A stretch of 64,000 nucleotides of DNA from Paraglaciecola psychrophila 170. Lineage in GTDB: Bacteria > Pseudomonadota > Gammaproteobacteria > Enterobacterales > Alteromonadaceae. The position numbers and the translations under genes are program-made. Each line of letters starts with the position of its first letter. Positions within the stretch are counted from its first letter, which is position 1. The stretch spans positions 3,472,001 through 3,536,000 of the forward strand of contig NC_020514.1 in NCBI RefSeq assembly GCF_000347635.1. The letters run 5' to 3'. Under the pieces are notes generated by a model. The model saw only the letters and a program-made list of their open reading frames with translations, was not told where the DNA came from and made no database searches. Of this stretch, positions 17,427 through 27,246 are shown piece after piece.

Positions 17427-20093
17427 CTATTGAAGGTTAGGCCCCAACCACTTTTCAGCTTCTAGCCTGTCCCAACTCTTGCGAGCAGCATAATCGAGTA
17501 ATTGATCGTCTTGTATTTGTGCCACTGCAAAATAACGACATCCTGGATGCGAGAAGTAGAATCCAGATACCGCGGCGCCAGGCCACATGGCGAAACTTTC
17601 TGTCAATTTCATACCGGTGTTTTTCTCCGTGTCCAACAAATCCCAAATCAACTGTTTTTCGGTATGTTCAGGGCAAGCAGCGTAACCAGGGGCTGGTCGT
17701 ATACCTTGATATTTTTCACGAATAAGATCTTCGTTTGACAACGTTTCATCGGGGACATAACCCCATATCTCTTTGCGCACTTTTTTATGTAGATATTCGG
17801 CAAAAGCTTCTGCAAATCTATCCGCAAGGGATTTAACCATGATGGAATTATAATCATCACCGTCATCTTCATATTCTTTGGCAAAGCCATCTTCCCAAGT
17901 ACCTGCAGTCACAGCGAATGCACCAAGGTAATCCGCTTTACCAGAAGATTTAGGTGCAACAAAATCACTTAAGCAATTGTTTGCCCCTTTAGGCTTTTCG
18001 GTTTGTTGACGAAGATGGTGAGCAATGTGAACCACTTCACTGCGACTTTCATCAGCATAGATTTCAATATCATCATGCACTCGATTAGCGGGGAAAATGC
18101 CAATAACGCCACTCGCTTTGAGCTTGGGGTTATCACATAATATTTTTAGCATATCCTGGGCATCAGCAAATAAAATCTGTGCCTCTTTGCCAACTACTTC
18201 GTCCTGTAAAATGCGCGGATACTTTCCCGCTAAAGACCACGTTAGGAAAAAGGGCGTCCAATCTATGTAATCAACTAACTCTGCCAGTCCAACACTTACT
18301 GCCGTCACCCCCAACATATTGGGGACAGGTGGCTGATAATTATCCCAATCAAAATTAAAACCATTGGCACGGGCTTGCTCTAACGTTACGGGGCGAGTGC
18401 GCGGCTTTTTCTTAGCGTGTTGTTCGCGTACTTTTTCGTAATCGAGTTTTAGTTCTTCTGCGTATATAGCTCGATTTTCGGCAGTGATCAGTTTTTGGCA
18501 CACTCCCACTGCGCGACTAGCATTAGGCACATAAACCACTGGGTGTTGATAATGTTGCTCAATTTTTACTGCGGTATGCGCTTTAGACGTGGTGGCACCA
18601 CCAATTAATAAGGGCAAGTCAAAATTTAGCCGTTGCATTTCTTTGGCCACGTAGACCATTTCATCAAGAGAGGGTGTAATCAGCCCGGATAGGCCAATCA
18701 TATCGACATTTTCATCTTTGGCCACTTGCAATAGTTTTGCACAAGGCACCATCACCCCAAGGTCTATGATCTCAAAATTATTACATTGCAACACAACGCC
18801 CACAATGTTTTTGCCTATATCGTGAACGTCACCTTTTACTGTGGCCAACAAAATTTTTCCGTTACTGCTACCTTTGTCCTTTTCAAGTTCGATATAGGGA
18901 TTAAGATAAGAAACTGCCTTTTTCATCACGCGGGCAGATTTAACCACTTGCGGCAAAAACATTTTTCCCTCACCAAACAAATCCCCAACTACATTCATGC
19001 CATCCATCAATGGCCCTTCAATGACATGTAATGGTTTTTCTGCTGCAAGGCGAGCCGCTTCGGTATCTTCCTCTATAAAGTCCATGATACCCCGAATCAA
19101 AGCGTGCTCAAGACGTTTATTTACGGGAAATTCACGCCATTCAAGGTTATCTTTGACCAAAACCTTACCGTCACCTTGATATTTGGGTGCTAGTTCTAAA
19201 AGATTATCCGTGGCTTGATCATGACGATTGAGGATCACGTCCTCCACAGCTTCTTTCAGCTCTGGGGGGATTTGGTCGTACACTTCGAGTTGTCCGGCAT
19301 TCACAATGCCCATATCCATACCGGCTTTAATAGCATGATATAAAAATACCGAATGCATCGCTTCGCGCACAGGATTATTGCCACGAAAAGAAAAAGATAC
19401 GTTGGATAAGCCGCCTGATACGTGAGCATGGGGCAAATTTTGACGGATACGCCGAGTTGCATTAATAAAATCGACAGCATAATTGTTATGCTCTTCAATC
19501 CCTGTGGCTACTGCAAAAATATTTGGGTCAAAGATAATATCTTGTGGCGGAAAGCCGATTTTTTCAGTGAGTAGTTTATAACTACGTTCACATATCTCGA
19601 ATTTACGATCTTCAGTATCAGCCTGACCTTTCTCGTCAAATGCCATCACTACTGTGGCAGCACCATAACGCTTTAACAGCTTAGCTTGATGCAGAAAGAT
19701 TTCTTCACCTTCCTTTAAGCTAATAGAGTTAACAATGGCTTTACCTTGCACACACTTTAAACCTGCCTCAATAACCGTCCATTTGGATGAATCAATCATG
19801 ATAGGCACCCGAGAAATATCAGGTTCCGAAGCAATCAGGTTCAAAAATCGTGTCATGGCTGCTTCAGAGTCCAACATGGCTTCATCCATATTGATATCTA
19901 TGATCTGTGCACCGTTTTCGACTTGCTGACGAGCAACATCTAAGGCTTTTTCATAATCATCGTCTAGGATCAAACGCTTAAACATCGCAGAGCCGGTAAC
20001 GTTGGTTCGTTCACCCACATTGATAAAATTCGCTGAGGTCTTCGCGACGACAAGAATGGGTTGCTCAATATCTACTTCATTTTCACTCATCAC
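17427..20093 (-). CDS. metH: Cobalamin-dependent methionine synthase, C-terminal part (folate, B12 and reactivation domains)
   Basis: An 888-aa protein that holds everything in MetH except the homocysteine domain. It starts with the methyltetrahydrofolate-binding barrel (residues about 15-290; [13 protein letters not shown]), then the four-helix cap and B12-binding Rossmann domain with DVHDIG (422-427, His424 the lower cobalt ligand), and the AdoMet-dependent reactivation domain (about 560-888; [15 protein letters not shown]). The homocysteine domain is in a separate gene just upstream. The junction is 6 nt with a TAGGCGG ribosome-like sequence and a tandem ATG ATG start, so the split looks genetic rather than an error. 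Both products must act together. Confidence 0.93.
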   Translation of the reverse strand: MMSENEVDIEQPILVVAKTSANFINVGERTNVTGSAMFKRLILDDDYEKALDVARQQVENGAQIIDINMDEAMLDSEAAMTRFLNLIASEPDISRVPIMIDSSKWTVIEAGLKCVQGKAIVNSISLKEGEEIFLHQAKLLKRYGAATVVMAFDEKGQADTEDRKFEICERSYKLLTEKIGFPPQDIIFDPNIFAVATGIEEHNNYAVDFINATRRIRQNLPHAHVSGGLSNVSFSFRGNNPVREAMHSVFLYHAIKAGMDMGIVNAGQLEVYDQIPPELKEAVEDVILNRHDQATDNLLELAPKYQGDGKVLVKDNLEWREFPVNKRLEHALIRGIMDFIEEDTEAARLAAEKPLHVIEGPLMDGMNVVGDLFGEGKMFLPQVVKSARVMKKAVSYLNPYIELEKDKGSSNGKILLATVKGDVHDIGKNIVGVVLQCNNFEIIDLGVMVPCAKLLQVAKDENVDMIGLSGLITPSLDEMVYVAKEMQRLNFDLPLLIGGATTSKAHTAVKIEQHYQHPVVYVPNASRAVGVCQKLITAENRAIYAEELKLDYEKVREQHAKKKPRTRPVTLEQARANGFNFDWDNYQPPVPNMLGVTAVSVGLAELVDYIDWTPFFLTWSLAGKYPRILQDEVVGKEAQILFADAQDMLKILCDNPKLKASGVIGIFPANRVHDDIEIYADESRSEVVHIAHHLRQQTEKPKGANNCLSDFVAPKSSGKADYLGAFAVTAGTWEDGFAKEYEDDGDDYNSIMVKSLADRFAEAFAEYLHKKVRKEIWGYVPDETLSNEDLIREKYQGIRPAPGYAACPEHTEKQLIWDLLDTEKNTGMKLTESFAMWPGAAVSGFYFSHPGCRYFAVAQIQDDQLLDYAARKSWDRLEAEKWLGPNLQ

Positions 20094-20099
20094 AACCGC

Positions 20100-21176
20100 C
20101 TAATGGACAAAAGGTTCTAAACCAGACAGGCGCATTTTCACCTCTCGTTTTACTATTTTTCGAGGCGCGTAATCTTTTACCGCATCAGCCAAGGCCGCAA
20201 TATGTTTTGGTGTACTGCCGCAACATCCACCCACAATGTTTAATAATCCCGCCTCTGCCCACTCTTTAATGTGCGCAGCCATTTCGTCACTTTGCATGTC
20301 ATATTCACCAAACTCATTAGGTAAACCTGCATTCGGATGTGCGGAAACAAAACATTCAGCTATCTGAGATATTTCATCCACATATTGACGCAATAAGTCA
20401 GGGCCCAATGCACAGTTTAGGCCAAAAGAAAACGGCTCTACATGATTCATCGAATAATAGAAAGCTTCGGCCGTTTGACCAGACAATGTTCGACCAGAAG
20501 CGTCGGTAATGGTGCCTGAAATCATTATTGGTAACTTATAACCCAACTGGTCGAAAACTGTTTGTATCGCAAACACCGCAGCTTTAGCATTCAAGGTATC
20601 AAAAATGGTTTCCACCATAATCAAATCTGCACCACCTTCAATCAGTCCGTGGGTCGATTCAATATAAGCTTCAACCAACTCATCAAAAGTAATATTACGT
20701 TTAGCGGGGTCGTTTACATCAGGTGAAATAGAGGCTGTGCGACTAGTAGGCCCTAACACACCTGCTACAAATCTAGGTTTGTCAGGTGTTTGTCCAGTAA
20801 ATTTGTCTGCCGCTTTTCTGGCTAATTTTGTCGCCTCGACATTTATCTCTTTTGCCAACCCCTGCATATTATAATCGGCCATCGAAATAGAAGTGGCATT
20901 GAAGGTATTAGTTTCAATAATGTCGGCTCCCGCCTCAAGGTAAGCGCAGTGAATGTCGTAGATGATCTGGGGCTGACTCAGTACTAATAAATCGTTATTA
21001 CCTTTGACATCAGAATGCCATTCAGCAAATCGTTCACCGCGGTAATCTGCTTCTTCAAATTTATATTCTTGGATCATTGTGCCCATGGCACCATCAAGTA
21101 ACAAAATACGCTTACTTGCTGCTTCTATCAGTTGCACTTCAAGTTGTTTTGGGACAATTCGCTGACTCAATGTCAT
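20100..21176 (-). CDS. metH: Methionine synthase homocysteine S-methyltransferase domain, separate gene
   Basis: A 358-aa protein corresponding to the N-terminal homocysteine-binding barrel of MetH. The zinc/thiolate ligands are intact: Cys255 (GLNCALG) and the pair Cys318-Cys319 (VGGCCGS), equivalent to Cys247/310/311 of the E. coli enzyme. The opening [25 protein letters not shown] is classic. It ends at [16 protein letters not shown], just where the fused enzyme passes into the linker before the folate domain. It needs the downstream partner for methyl transfer from folate via B12; a role as stand-alone transferase using another donor is possible but less likely. Confidence 0.92.
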   Translation of the reverse strand: MTLSQRIVPKQLEVQLIEAASKRILLLDGAMGTMIQEYKFEEADYRGERFAEWHSDVKGNNDLLVLSQPQIIYDIHCAYLEAGADIIETNTFNATSISMADYNMQGLAKEINVEATKLARKAADKFTGQTPDKPRFVAGVLGPTSRTASISPDVNDPAKRNITFDELVEAYIESTHGLIEGGADLIMVETIFDTLNAKAAVFAIQTVFDQLGYKLPIMISGTITDASGRTLSGQTAEAFYYSMNHVEPFSFGLNCALGPDLLRQYVDEISQIAECFVSAHPNAGLPNEFGEYDMQSDEMAAHIKEWAEAGLLNIVGGCCGSTPKHIAALADAVKDYAPRKIVKREVKMRLSGLEPFVH

Positions 21177-21211
21177 TCCTCTTCTTTACTTCGCTATATA
21201 AATACACTTTT

Positions 21212-22132
21212 TTACTCAGAAAGTTGAGCCAAGTCATAAGGGGTATTTTGGTAAACATAATAATTTAACCAATTAGTAAACAATAAACTGCCATGAGCTC
21301 GCCAACTGACCATAGGCTCTTTAGTGGGATCATCATCAATAAAGTAGTTTACTGGGATTTGCGGTTGACCATTAGTTAATAAATCTCTTTGGTATTCTTG
21401 TTTTAAACTCTCAGAATCATACTCAGGATGCCCAGTAACAAACACTAAACGTTTATCTTCAGAAGCAATTATATAAGCACCACCCTCATCTGACTTAGCC
21501 AATACATTCAGTCCAGGTATAGAAGCGAAGTCTGCCATGCTTATTTCACCAAATCGTGATTGTGGTGCATTAAAAGCAGGATCAAAACCTCTCAATAATT
21601 CATCATGCTCATTTTGCACAAAATGCCGATAAACACCACTCAACTTATGCTCCCGAAGTTGCCTGTTTTTACCAAAATAATGATAAATGGCTGCATGAGC
21701 CGCCCAACATGAGAATAAAGTAGACTGCACATTTCGACGGGCCCAATCCATAATAACCGTCATCTTTTCCCAATATTTTACATCTTGATAGGCAAGGTGC
21801 GCGAGCGGTGCACCAGTCACAATTAACCCGTCATATTTTTTATTGACCACATCATCAAACTCTACATAAAAATTATCCATATGTGCCGCGGGCGTATTTT
21901 TAGGTGCTTGGTTATCAATACGAATTAAATCAATATTAATTTGCAAAGGTGTATTCGAGAGTAGACGTAAAAATTGCTCTTCAGTTTCCATTTTATTCGG
22001 CATTAGATTCAAGATACCCACTTCCATAGGTCTAATATCTTGTGTCGCGGCTCTCTGGGTATCCATAACAAAGATTTTTTCTTTGTCGAGCACATTTTGT
22101 GCAGGCAAGTTACTTGGAATTCTAATCGGCAT
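21212..22132 (-). CDS. metA: Homoserine O-succinyltransferase
   Basis: MetA acylates homoserine, the first committed step of methionine synthesis. The protein has 306 aa with the MetA signature MPIRIPSNLPAQNVLDKEKI; catalytic Cys142 (FSCWAAHA), His235 and Glu237 (GHPEYD) are all at canonical positions. Residue 111, which in studied enzymes is Gly for succinyl-CoA and Glu for acetyl-CoA users, is Ala here; a small residue favours succinyl-CoA, but this is inference. It lies upstream of the split metH genes (35 nt), suggesting one methionine operon under MetJ control. Confidence 0.95.
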   Translation of the reverse strand: MPIRIPSNLPAQNVLDKEKIFVMDTQRAATQDIRPMEVGILNLMPNKMETEEQFLRLLSNTPLQINIDLIRIDNQAPKNTPAAHMDNFYVEFDDVVNKKYDGLIVTGAPLAHLAYQDVKYWEKMTVIMDWARRNVQSTLFSCWAAHAAIYHYFGKNRQLREHKLSGVYRHFVQNEHDELLRGFDPAFNAPQSRFGEISMADFASIPGLNVLAKSDEGGAYIIASEDKRLVFVTGHPEYDSESLKQEYQRDLLTNGQPQIPVNYFIDDDPTKEPMVSWRAHGSLLFTNWLNYYVYQNTPYDLAQLSE

Positions 22133-22189
22133 ATAGGATCTAAGACTGGAAATGTTGTCAACAAACTTGGCTTAATACACTAAAAAAGT

Positions 22190-22213
22190 CAACATCTTTA
22201 CGTCTAGACGTCT
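22190..22213 (-). promoter_or_regulatory. MetJ operator (tandem met boxes) of metA
   Basis: Three adjacent 8-bp units: AGACGTCT (22206-22213, perfect met box), TTACGTCT (22198-22205, 6 of 8) and CAACATCT (22190-22197, 5 of 8). MetJ binds tandem boxes cooperatively with S-adenosylmethionine as co-repressor. The site lies about 60-80 nt upstream of the metA start and just downstream of a predicted transcription start. Confidence 0.82.
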
Positions 22214-22230
22214 AAATGAAAAAATATAAA

Positions 22231-22259
22231 AATGTAAAAATTAGTCTTAGACAGGTCAA
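22231..22259 (-). promoter_or_regulatory. Probable sigma-70 promoter of metA
   Basis: Minus strand TTGACC (22254-22259), 17-nt spacer, TACATT (22231-22236). The start would fall near 22224, immediately before the met boxes, so bound MetJ could block early transcription. By-eye match only. Confidence 0.5.
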
Positions 22260-22300
22260 AGAGCTCGTAAAATGCATTTTTCTAATTAAATCAAAACTTG

Positions 22301-23385
22301 GATTCAAATAATAAGTGCATAACTTGAACGGGTAGAAAAGACGGTCAGCTGAATATATGCTAATCGCTTTTTCTCCGGCAAGAGATGCAACATTGAAAAC
22401 ATATAAACAACTGACCTATGAACAACGATGCCAGATTTATGCTTTAAGTAAAACAGGAATGAGCCAAAATAAAATATCCAAACAACTAAAGGTTAGTCAA
22501 TCAACCATTAGCAGGGAGTTTTCCCGTAATACAGGCAAACGAGGCTATCGTTTTAAGCAAGCTCAAACATCGACAGACACACGCCGATTAGTCGCTGTAA
22601 AGCCATTAAATTGACAACAGCACTCATTGCATTAATTGAGTCAAACTTACTACGAAATGGAGTCCAGAGCAGGTGTCTGGGTGGCTTAGGGAGGACCAGA
22701 GCATCGACATTAGTTATGAAACTATTTATCAGCACATTTGGTCTGACAAAAAATAGTGGTTATTTATTCCAACATTTACGTAGGAAAGGTAAAGCTTATC
22801 AATCACGTAGTAAGGATAAACAAGCTGGCAGAGAGTTTATTAAGAACCGTATAAGTATCGATGAGCGTCCACACGTTGTTGATGATAAAAGTAGAATGGG
22901 TGATTGGGAAATTGACCTCGTTATTGGCAAAGGTCACAGTGGCGCACTGGTCACGATTGTAGAGCGCAAAACGAGTTTTACCGTTTCGAGACGTGTAGAT
23001 GACAAGTCAGCAAAAACAGTCACAGCAGCCACCATCGCCTTGTTAGCGCCGTTTAAAAGCGCTGTACTCACGATTACAGCGGATAATGGTAAAGAGTTTG
23101 CGTACCGTGAACAGATGACTGAAAGTTTGAAATGTGATGTGTATTTTGCAGACCCTTATTGTTCGTGGCAACGAGGCTTGAATGAAAATACCAATGGTCT
23201 ATTACGACAATATTGGCCGAAATCAACAGACTTTAAAAAGGTATCGCAATCAGCCGTTCAAGATGTAATAGTCAATCTCAATAACAGACCAAGAAAGAAA
23301 CCAAATTATAAAACGCCAGCCAAACTAATGGCTGAACACATGGTGGCTATAGCTGCTTAGAGGTTATGCACTTCAAACTTGAATC
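22301..23385 (+). mobile_element. IS30-family insertion sequence, degraded
   Basis: About 1,085 bp bounded by imperfect inverted repeats: the left end has GATTCAA then AGTGCATAAC (22301-22323), and the right end, read inward on the minus strand, has the same two blocks separated by the same six positions (23385-23363). TG follows and precedes the ends, a possible 2-bp target duplication. Inside is an IS30-type transposase broken by several frameshifts. It lies between metA and the end of the chemotaxis cluster and seems not to interrupt a gene. Confidence 0.75.
22357..23360 (+). pseudogene. IS30-family transposase with several frameshifts
   Basis: The N-terminal part has the IS30 helix-turn-helix YKQLTYEQRCQIYALSKTG...SQSTISREFSRNTGKRGYRF. 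Reading is lost near 22610, again near 22650, and again at an A run near 22750; the middle frame contains TKWSPEQVSGWLREDQ and ISYETIYQHIWSD, normal IS30 text in the wrong frame. The C-terminal frame carries the DDE domain (MGDWEIDLVIGKGH, ITADNGKEF, FADPYCSWQRGLNENTNGL), whose acidic residues are present. Mended it is about 320 aa. Start probably the TTG at 22393 (LKTYKQL). With three shifts it is unlikely to be active. Confidence 0.85.
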
Positions 23386-23459
23386 TGCCAAATCGCAAAA
23401 ATATGGAATCTGAACTAATCAACAAGACTAATATTGGACACATTTAAAGTTATGGGAAT

Positions 23460-23870
23460 TTATCTTTGATTATTGTGTAGATTAAAGAGAAGTTCAGCCT
23501 CTGCCGCGGGCATATCGCATTCACGCATCAAATCCTCAAGGCTAGCACCTTCATGAATAAGTTTTGCACCCTTGCTGTAAAAGCGACTTTGCGAGTCTTG
23601 TTCGACGAAGTTTTGCTGAGTTGACTGTAAATTATCGACTTGCTGAACCAGATCTTTGACGCGACTAATCACACCATAATTTCCACTACGGATTTCATGT
23701 ATTTCTTCACTAAGGTGAGTCACTTTTTTACTTTGTACAGAGAGCATGTTGCTTTGAGCTACGATAGTTTCAAGCTGATTTTTATAACGTTTAAACAGTA
23801 CAATCAATAAAGTCAAACAAGCTATAGAGACAATCAATGCTATTAAGCTTAGTAATAATGTAAAACTCAT
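23460..23870 (-). CDS. DUF2802 membrane-anchored protein of the chemotaxis cluster
   Basis: A 136-aa protein with an N-terminal membrane helix (residues 3-27), a coiled-coil stretch (about 28-90) and a C-terminal DUF2802 helix-turn-helix-like segment (GASLEDLMRECDMPAAEAELL). This family regularly ends polar flagellar/chemotaxis operons in Vibrio, Shewanella and Pseudomonas relatives, next to cheW. No function is established. It is the last gene of the long minus-strand block here, before the IS30 element. Confidence 0.8.
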   Translation of the reverse strand: MSFTLLLSLIALIVSIACLTLLIVLFKRYKNQLETIVAQSNMLSVQSKKVTHLSEEIHEIRSGNYGVISRVKDLVQQVDNLQSTQQNFVEQDSQSRFYSKGAKLIHEGASLEDLMRECDMPAAEAELLFNLHNNQR

Positions 23871-23961
23871 AATTATCTCTAAAAGGACTATAAGACACGG
23901 AACACTATAACGTAAGCAGGAATACTTCGCCGTAGTGAAACGTGTGAACTAAGTATCATGC

Positions 23962-24456
23962 TTAGATATTGGTAATTTCGGTCCACTCTTCGTCATTCAG
24001 TAATTTATTTAAGTCAACTAAGATAAGTAATTGCCCATCTCTGTTGCTAACGCCCTGAATAAACTTGGCACTTCCTTCAGTACCCACATTCGGTGCACTG
24101 TCTATTTCTGAAGACCGTAGATATACGACTTCTGCGACACTGTCGACCAAAATACCGACTACTTGTTCATCAGACTCAATGATTACTATACGAGTATTAT
24201 CTGAAATATCCGACGAAGGTAACCCAAAGCGTGATCGCGTATCGATGACGGTGACAACGTTACCCCTTAAATTAATAATCCCCAAAACATAATCTGGAGC
24301 GCCTGGTACTGGAGCTATTTCGGTATGACGCAGAACTTCTTGTACCTGCATAACATTTATACCGTATGTCTCTTCACCTAATTTATAGGTAACCCACTGC
24401 AACACTTCATCACCGTTTGCGGCTACTGTATTACTTGAATTTCTGTCGTCACTCAT
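23962..24456 (-). CDS. cheW: Chemotaxis coupling protein CheW
   Basis: CheW (164 aa from the ATG at 24456) links chemoreceptors to the CheA kinase in the sensory array. It is a single CheW/SH3-like domain: VLQWVTYKLGEETYGINVMQVQEVLR, then APDYVLGIINLRGNVVTVIDTRSRF and FIQGVSNRDGQLLILVDLNKLL. The second in-frame ATG is preferred because GGAG lies about 8 nt ahead of it. It follows parP by 25 nt, the same order as in Vibrio (parC-parP-cheW). Confidence 0.95.
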   Translation of the reverse strand: MSDDRNSSNTVAANGDEVLQWVTYKLGEETYGINVMQVQEVLRHTEIAPVPGAPDYVLGIINLRGNVVTVIDTRSRFGLPSSDISDNTRIVIIESDEQVVGILVDSVAEVVYLRSSEIDSAPNVGTEGSAKFIQGVSNRDGQLLILVDLNKLLNDEEWTEITNI

Positions 24457-24481
24457 TCCCATTGCTCCGGCCCAAAATAGG

Positions 24482-25195
24482 CTAATCGTTACTGCTTAAA
24501 CCTTGCTTCAACATGTTAATCAACTGCTTAACATTCATCAAGGCACACATTTTCTTTTTAATCATGCCAGATAACCATGAGCGACTACCTTCAACATTTC
24601 GCCATTTCACTTCATCTGGTGTCAAAGTTTCAGTGGCAACTAACTTTTCACAGCCTAATCCCCAACCACTTTCACCTAACACTATAAGATATTTATATTC
24701 TGTTGTTCCAGCTAACTTATCCGAAGATTTTTCTGGCATTATCCATTTGGCGGTATCGACTACATTATACTTTTCATCACGGTGCAACAAAACGCCTTTA
24801 AACCAAGCAGGTTTACCAAACAGGGGATTGACACTCTCAATCTGGTGTATCCCACCTAACTCCGTCAACGGTACAGCCAATGTCATGCCTGCAACCTCAA
24901 ATAATAACACCTGAAACTCCCCTTCAGGAATAATAGGTTTAACGACTTTGCTCGGTGTATTTACTGCCACTAGCCTTTTTTCGACCTGAGGTTCCAGAAC
25001 TTTAGCAATCACTGGAGTGGTTTCAACAGGCTCTGCTGCTGGTTGTATAAAAGGCTCGGTTCTTGGAACTGGTTCAGTCTTAAACAACTGCTCAACAGAC
25101 TGACGTTTAACATCATCAACAATAGTTTCATCTGTCAACAAGGCTGACATGTAATCTTCCATCACATCTTCGTTAGCGAAGGGATTACCACTCAT
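24482..25195 (-). CDS. parP: ParP-like CheW-domain adaptor for polar chemotaxis arrays
   Basis: A 237-aa protein with a variable Pro/Val-rich N-terminal half (residues 1-95) and a C-terminal CheW-like domain (about 98-235; FQVLLFEVAGMTLAVPLTELGG, WFKGVLLHRDEKYNVVDTAKWI). In Vibrio the gene between parC and cheW encodes ParP, which ties CheA and receptors to the ParC ATPase at the pole. Order and architecture match, so ParP is the best call. Its ATG overlaps the parC stop by 4 nt. A generic second CheW would be the alternative. Confidence 0.8.
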   Translation of the reverse strand: MSGNPFANEDVMEDYMSALLTDETIVDDVKRQSVEQLFKTEPVPRTEPFIQPAAEPVETTPVIAKVLEPQVEKRLVAVNTPSKVVKPIIPEGEFQVLLFEVAGMTLAVPLTELGGIHQIESVNPLFGKPAWFKGVLLHRDEKYNVVDTAKWIMPEKSSDKLAGTTEYKYLIVLGESGWGLGCEKLVATETLTPDEVKWRNVEGSRSWLSGMIKKKMCALMNVKQLINMLKQGLSSND

Positions 25196-25983
25196 CTTTT
25201 TATTTCCAATTTTTGTAAGTGACTCAGTAGTTTAGCATAAGCAAAAACCCCTCGGGATTTCGGGCAATACACAGATGGCGGACTTTGTGCCTGACTGGCA
25301 TCTCTAAATCGTGTATCAATTGGAATTAACCCAACCCACACACCCTCTTTGTAGGTGCGGATCAATGTGCTATAAGACTCAGTTGCCGCATTGACACGTT
25401 TGTCATACATTGTTGGAACTATGGTATAAGCAAAGGTTTTGGCTAATGATTTTTGCATAATTTCCATGGAGTGCATCATTCTATCCAAACCTTTCAAAGC
25501 TAAAAACTCGGTCTGCACTGGGATAATAACCCTGTCACAAGCCGCTAAAGCATTAATCATCAACACCCCTAAAACCGGTGGACAATCAATAATAGCGTAG
25601 TCAAATTCATCACTAATTAGCTCTAAAGCTTGCCGTAAAATTAGTCCCATACCACTTTTTGTGCCTAACTTTCTGTCTAACGTCGCTAATGCCATTGTCG
25701 CTGGCAAAATGAATAAAGAGTCCAATTTTGTCGGACATAAACAATTTAAAACATTCTCTTTAGTAACTGACTTTCCAGCTACAAATATGTCATATAGGCT
25801 AGTAGATAATTGTTCTGAATCAACACCAAAATAGTAACTTAACGAAGCCTGTGGATCAGTATCAACCAATATTACTCGCTGTCCACTTTGCGCTAATAAA
25901 CCGCCAAGGGTAACAGTTGTGGTGGTTTTACCTACACCACCTTTATGATTTGCGACCGTCCAAACTACCAAACCTGTACCCAC
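25192..25983 (-). CDS. parC: ParC-like ParA-family ATPase positioning chemotaxis proteins
   Basis: A 263-aa deviant-Walker ATPase of the ParA/MinD superfamily: KGGVGKTTTT (14-23) with the signature lysine, then DTDPQASLSYYFG and YAIIDCPPVLG. Gene order cheB-parC-parP-cheW equals that of Vibrio, where ParC recruits chemotaxis arrays to the flagellated pole. A chromosome or plasmid partition ParA is less likely because no parB or parS-like partner is adjacent. The start is uncertain: GTG at 25983, or TTG at 25971 giving MVVWTVANHKGG, closer to relatives. Confidence 0.83.
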   Translation of the reverse strand: MGTGLVVWTVANHKGGVGKTTTTVTLGGLLAQSGQRVILVDTDPQASLSYYFGVDSEQLSTSLYDIFVAGKSVTKENVLNCLCPTKLDSLFILPATMALATLDRKLGTKSGMGLILRQALELISDEFDYAIIDCPPVLGVLMINALAACDRVIIPVQTEFLALKGLDRMMHSMEIMQKSLAKTFAYTIVPTMYDKRVNAATESYSTLIRTYKEGVWVGLIPIDTRFRDASQAQSPPSVYCPKSRGVFAYAKLLSHLQKLEIKR

Positions 25984-26070
25984 ATTTTAAGAATTATAGT
26001 TTGAGAAAATTTGAAGACATTTAGATCAATATTTTTATTTTGAAAAAACACCCAAAGTGCTCCTTTGATC

Positions 26071-27180
26071 CTAATCTAGTATTTCGTTCTTTATATGACT
26101 CGCCATATGAGCAATATCATAATTCGCTTGGGATATATTGGCTATAGTAACAGCCTGAGGCATACCATAGACTACGCAGCTCTGCTCATCTTGCGCCCAT
26201 ATTTTAGCACCTTTGGCTTTTAACTTTTTACAACCTTCACGGCCGTCAGCCCCCATACCCGTTAAAATAACAGCGAGTACATTACCTGAATAAACCTGAG
26301 CCGCAGATTCGAACGTCACATCAACACTTGGCTTATAAGTAGCAGAGGGGAAACATTCTGGATCAGAGATGACAACTCTTGCATTCCCCGCTCTTCCCTC
26401 TATGGTCATTTGTTTACCACCCGGCGCGAGATAACATACCCCGGGGGTCAACATTTCGCCATTAGCGGCTTCTTTTACTGTTACATCACATAAATCATTT
26501 AGGCGCTTAGCAAATGCCTGAGTAAATGAACCTGGCATATGTTGTACCATTAACACAGGAACAGGGAAATTAGCGGGTAATTCCGTTAAAATTTTCTGTA
26601 AGGCTACTGGTCCTCCTGTAGAAGTGCCTATAGCAAGGCAAGTATAACGACTTGACGTAGCCGCGCCGAAAGTAGACTTCATACCTAGCGTTGTTGTTTT
26701 ATTCACAACCTTCGTCGGTAAGACTGTTGTAGTGTTGGGTGCTAAGGAGCGTGTTCTTAAAAAAGAACTTGCTCCAAACATCCTTCTACCGCATAGCGCT
26801 TTAACACGATTCTGAAGTAGTAAAATGGCTTCTTTTCTATTTAGAGCAATATCTTCGAATTTCTTTGGGAGAAAATCTAAAGCACCTGCATCCAATGCGT
26901 CCAATGTAGCTTGTGCTCCTTCTTGGGTAAGTGATGAAAACATAATAATAGGCACAGGGTTACTGGCCATTATTTTCTTCACAGCAGTTATACCATCCAT
27001 GACAGGCATCTCTATGTCCATGGTTACAACATCAGGCCTTAAAGAAGCAACGAGTGTTATCGCTTCCTGTCCATTTTTAGCCTCACCTACTACCTCTAAT
27101 TCACAGTCTTCTTCAAGAATCTGTTTAATTCTGCGACGAAAAAAAGTTGAATCATCAACTATTAAAATCTTATAAGTCAT
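26071..27180 (-). CDS. cheB: Chemotaxis protein-glutamate methylesterase CheB
   Basis: CheB demethylates and deamidates chemoreceptors, providing adaptation. It has a receiver domain with phospho-acceptor Asp55 ([13 protein letters not shown]), a linker (about 125-175), and the catalytic domain with Ser186 (AIGTSTGGP), His214 (MVQHMPGSF) and Asp312 ([10 protein letters not shown]), the complete triad. Length 369 aa is normal. No cheR lies beside it; in related bacteria cheV-cheR sit elsewhere. It follows cheA by 66 nt. Confidence 0.96.
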   Translation of the reverse strand: MTYKILIVDDSTFFRRRIKQILEEDCELEVVGEAKNGQEAITLVASLRPDVVTMDIEMPVMDGITAVKKIMASNPVPIIMFSSLTQEGAQATLDALDAGALDFLPKKFEDIALNRKEAILLLQNRVKALCGRRMFGASSFLRTRSLAPNTTTVLPTKVVNKTTTLGMKSTFGAATSSRYTCLAIGTSTGGPVALQKILTELPANFPVPVLMVQHMPGSFTQAFAKRLNDLCDVTVKEAANGEMLTPGVCYLAPGGKQMTIEGRAGNARVVISDPECFPSATYKPSVDVTFESAAQVYSGNVLAVILTGMGADGREGCKKLKAKGAKIWAQDEQSCVVYGMPQAVTIANISQANYDIAHMASHIKNEILD

Positions 27181-27246
27181 TTTCGCCTATCATACCTATT
27201 TGTCTAACTATCAATTTCATATTAGGCGTATCAAGAACATAATCAC

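Noticed and set aside
20094-20103. metH split as a sequencing frameshift
   Set aside because: Both parts keep a proper stop and start with spacer sequence, and linker residues differ from a simple one-base break.
22133-22300. SAM-type riboswitch ahead of metA
   Set aside because: No conserved riboswitch core could be traced; the met boxes explain control of the gene.
25192-25983. Chromosome or plasmid partition ParA
   Set aside because: No parB neighbour or parS-like site, and the cheB-parC-parP-cheW order fits array positioning better.
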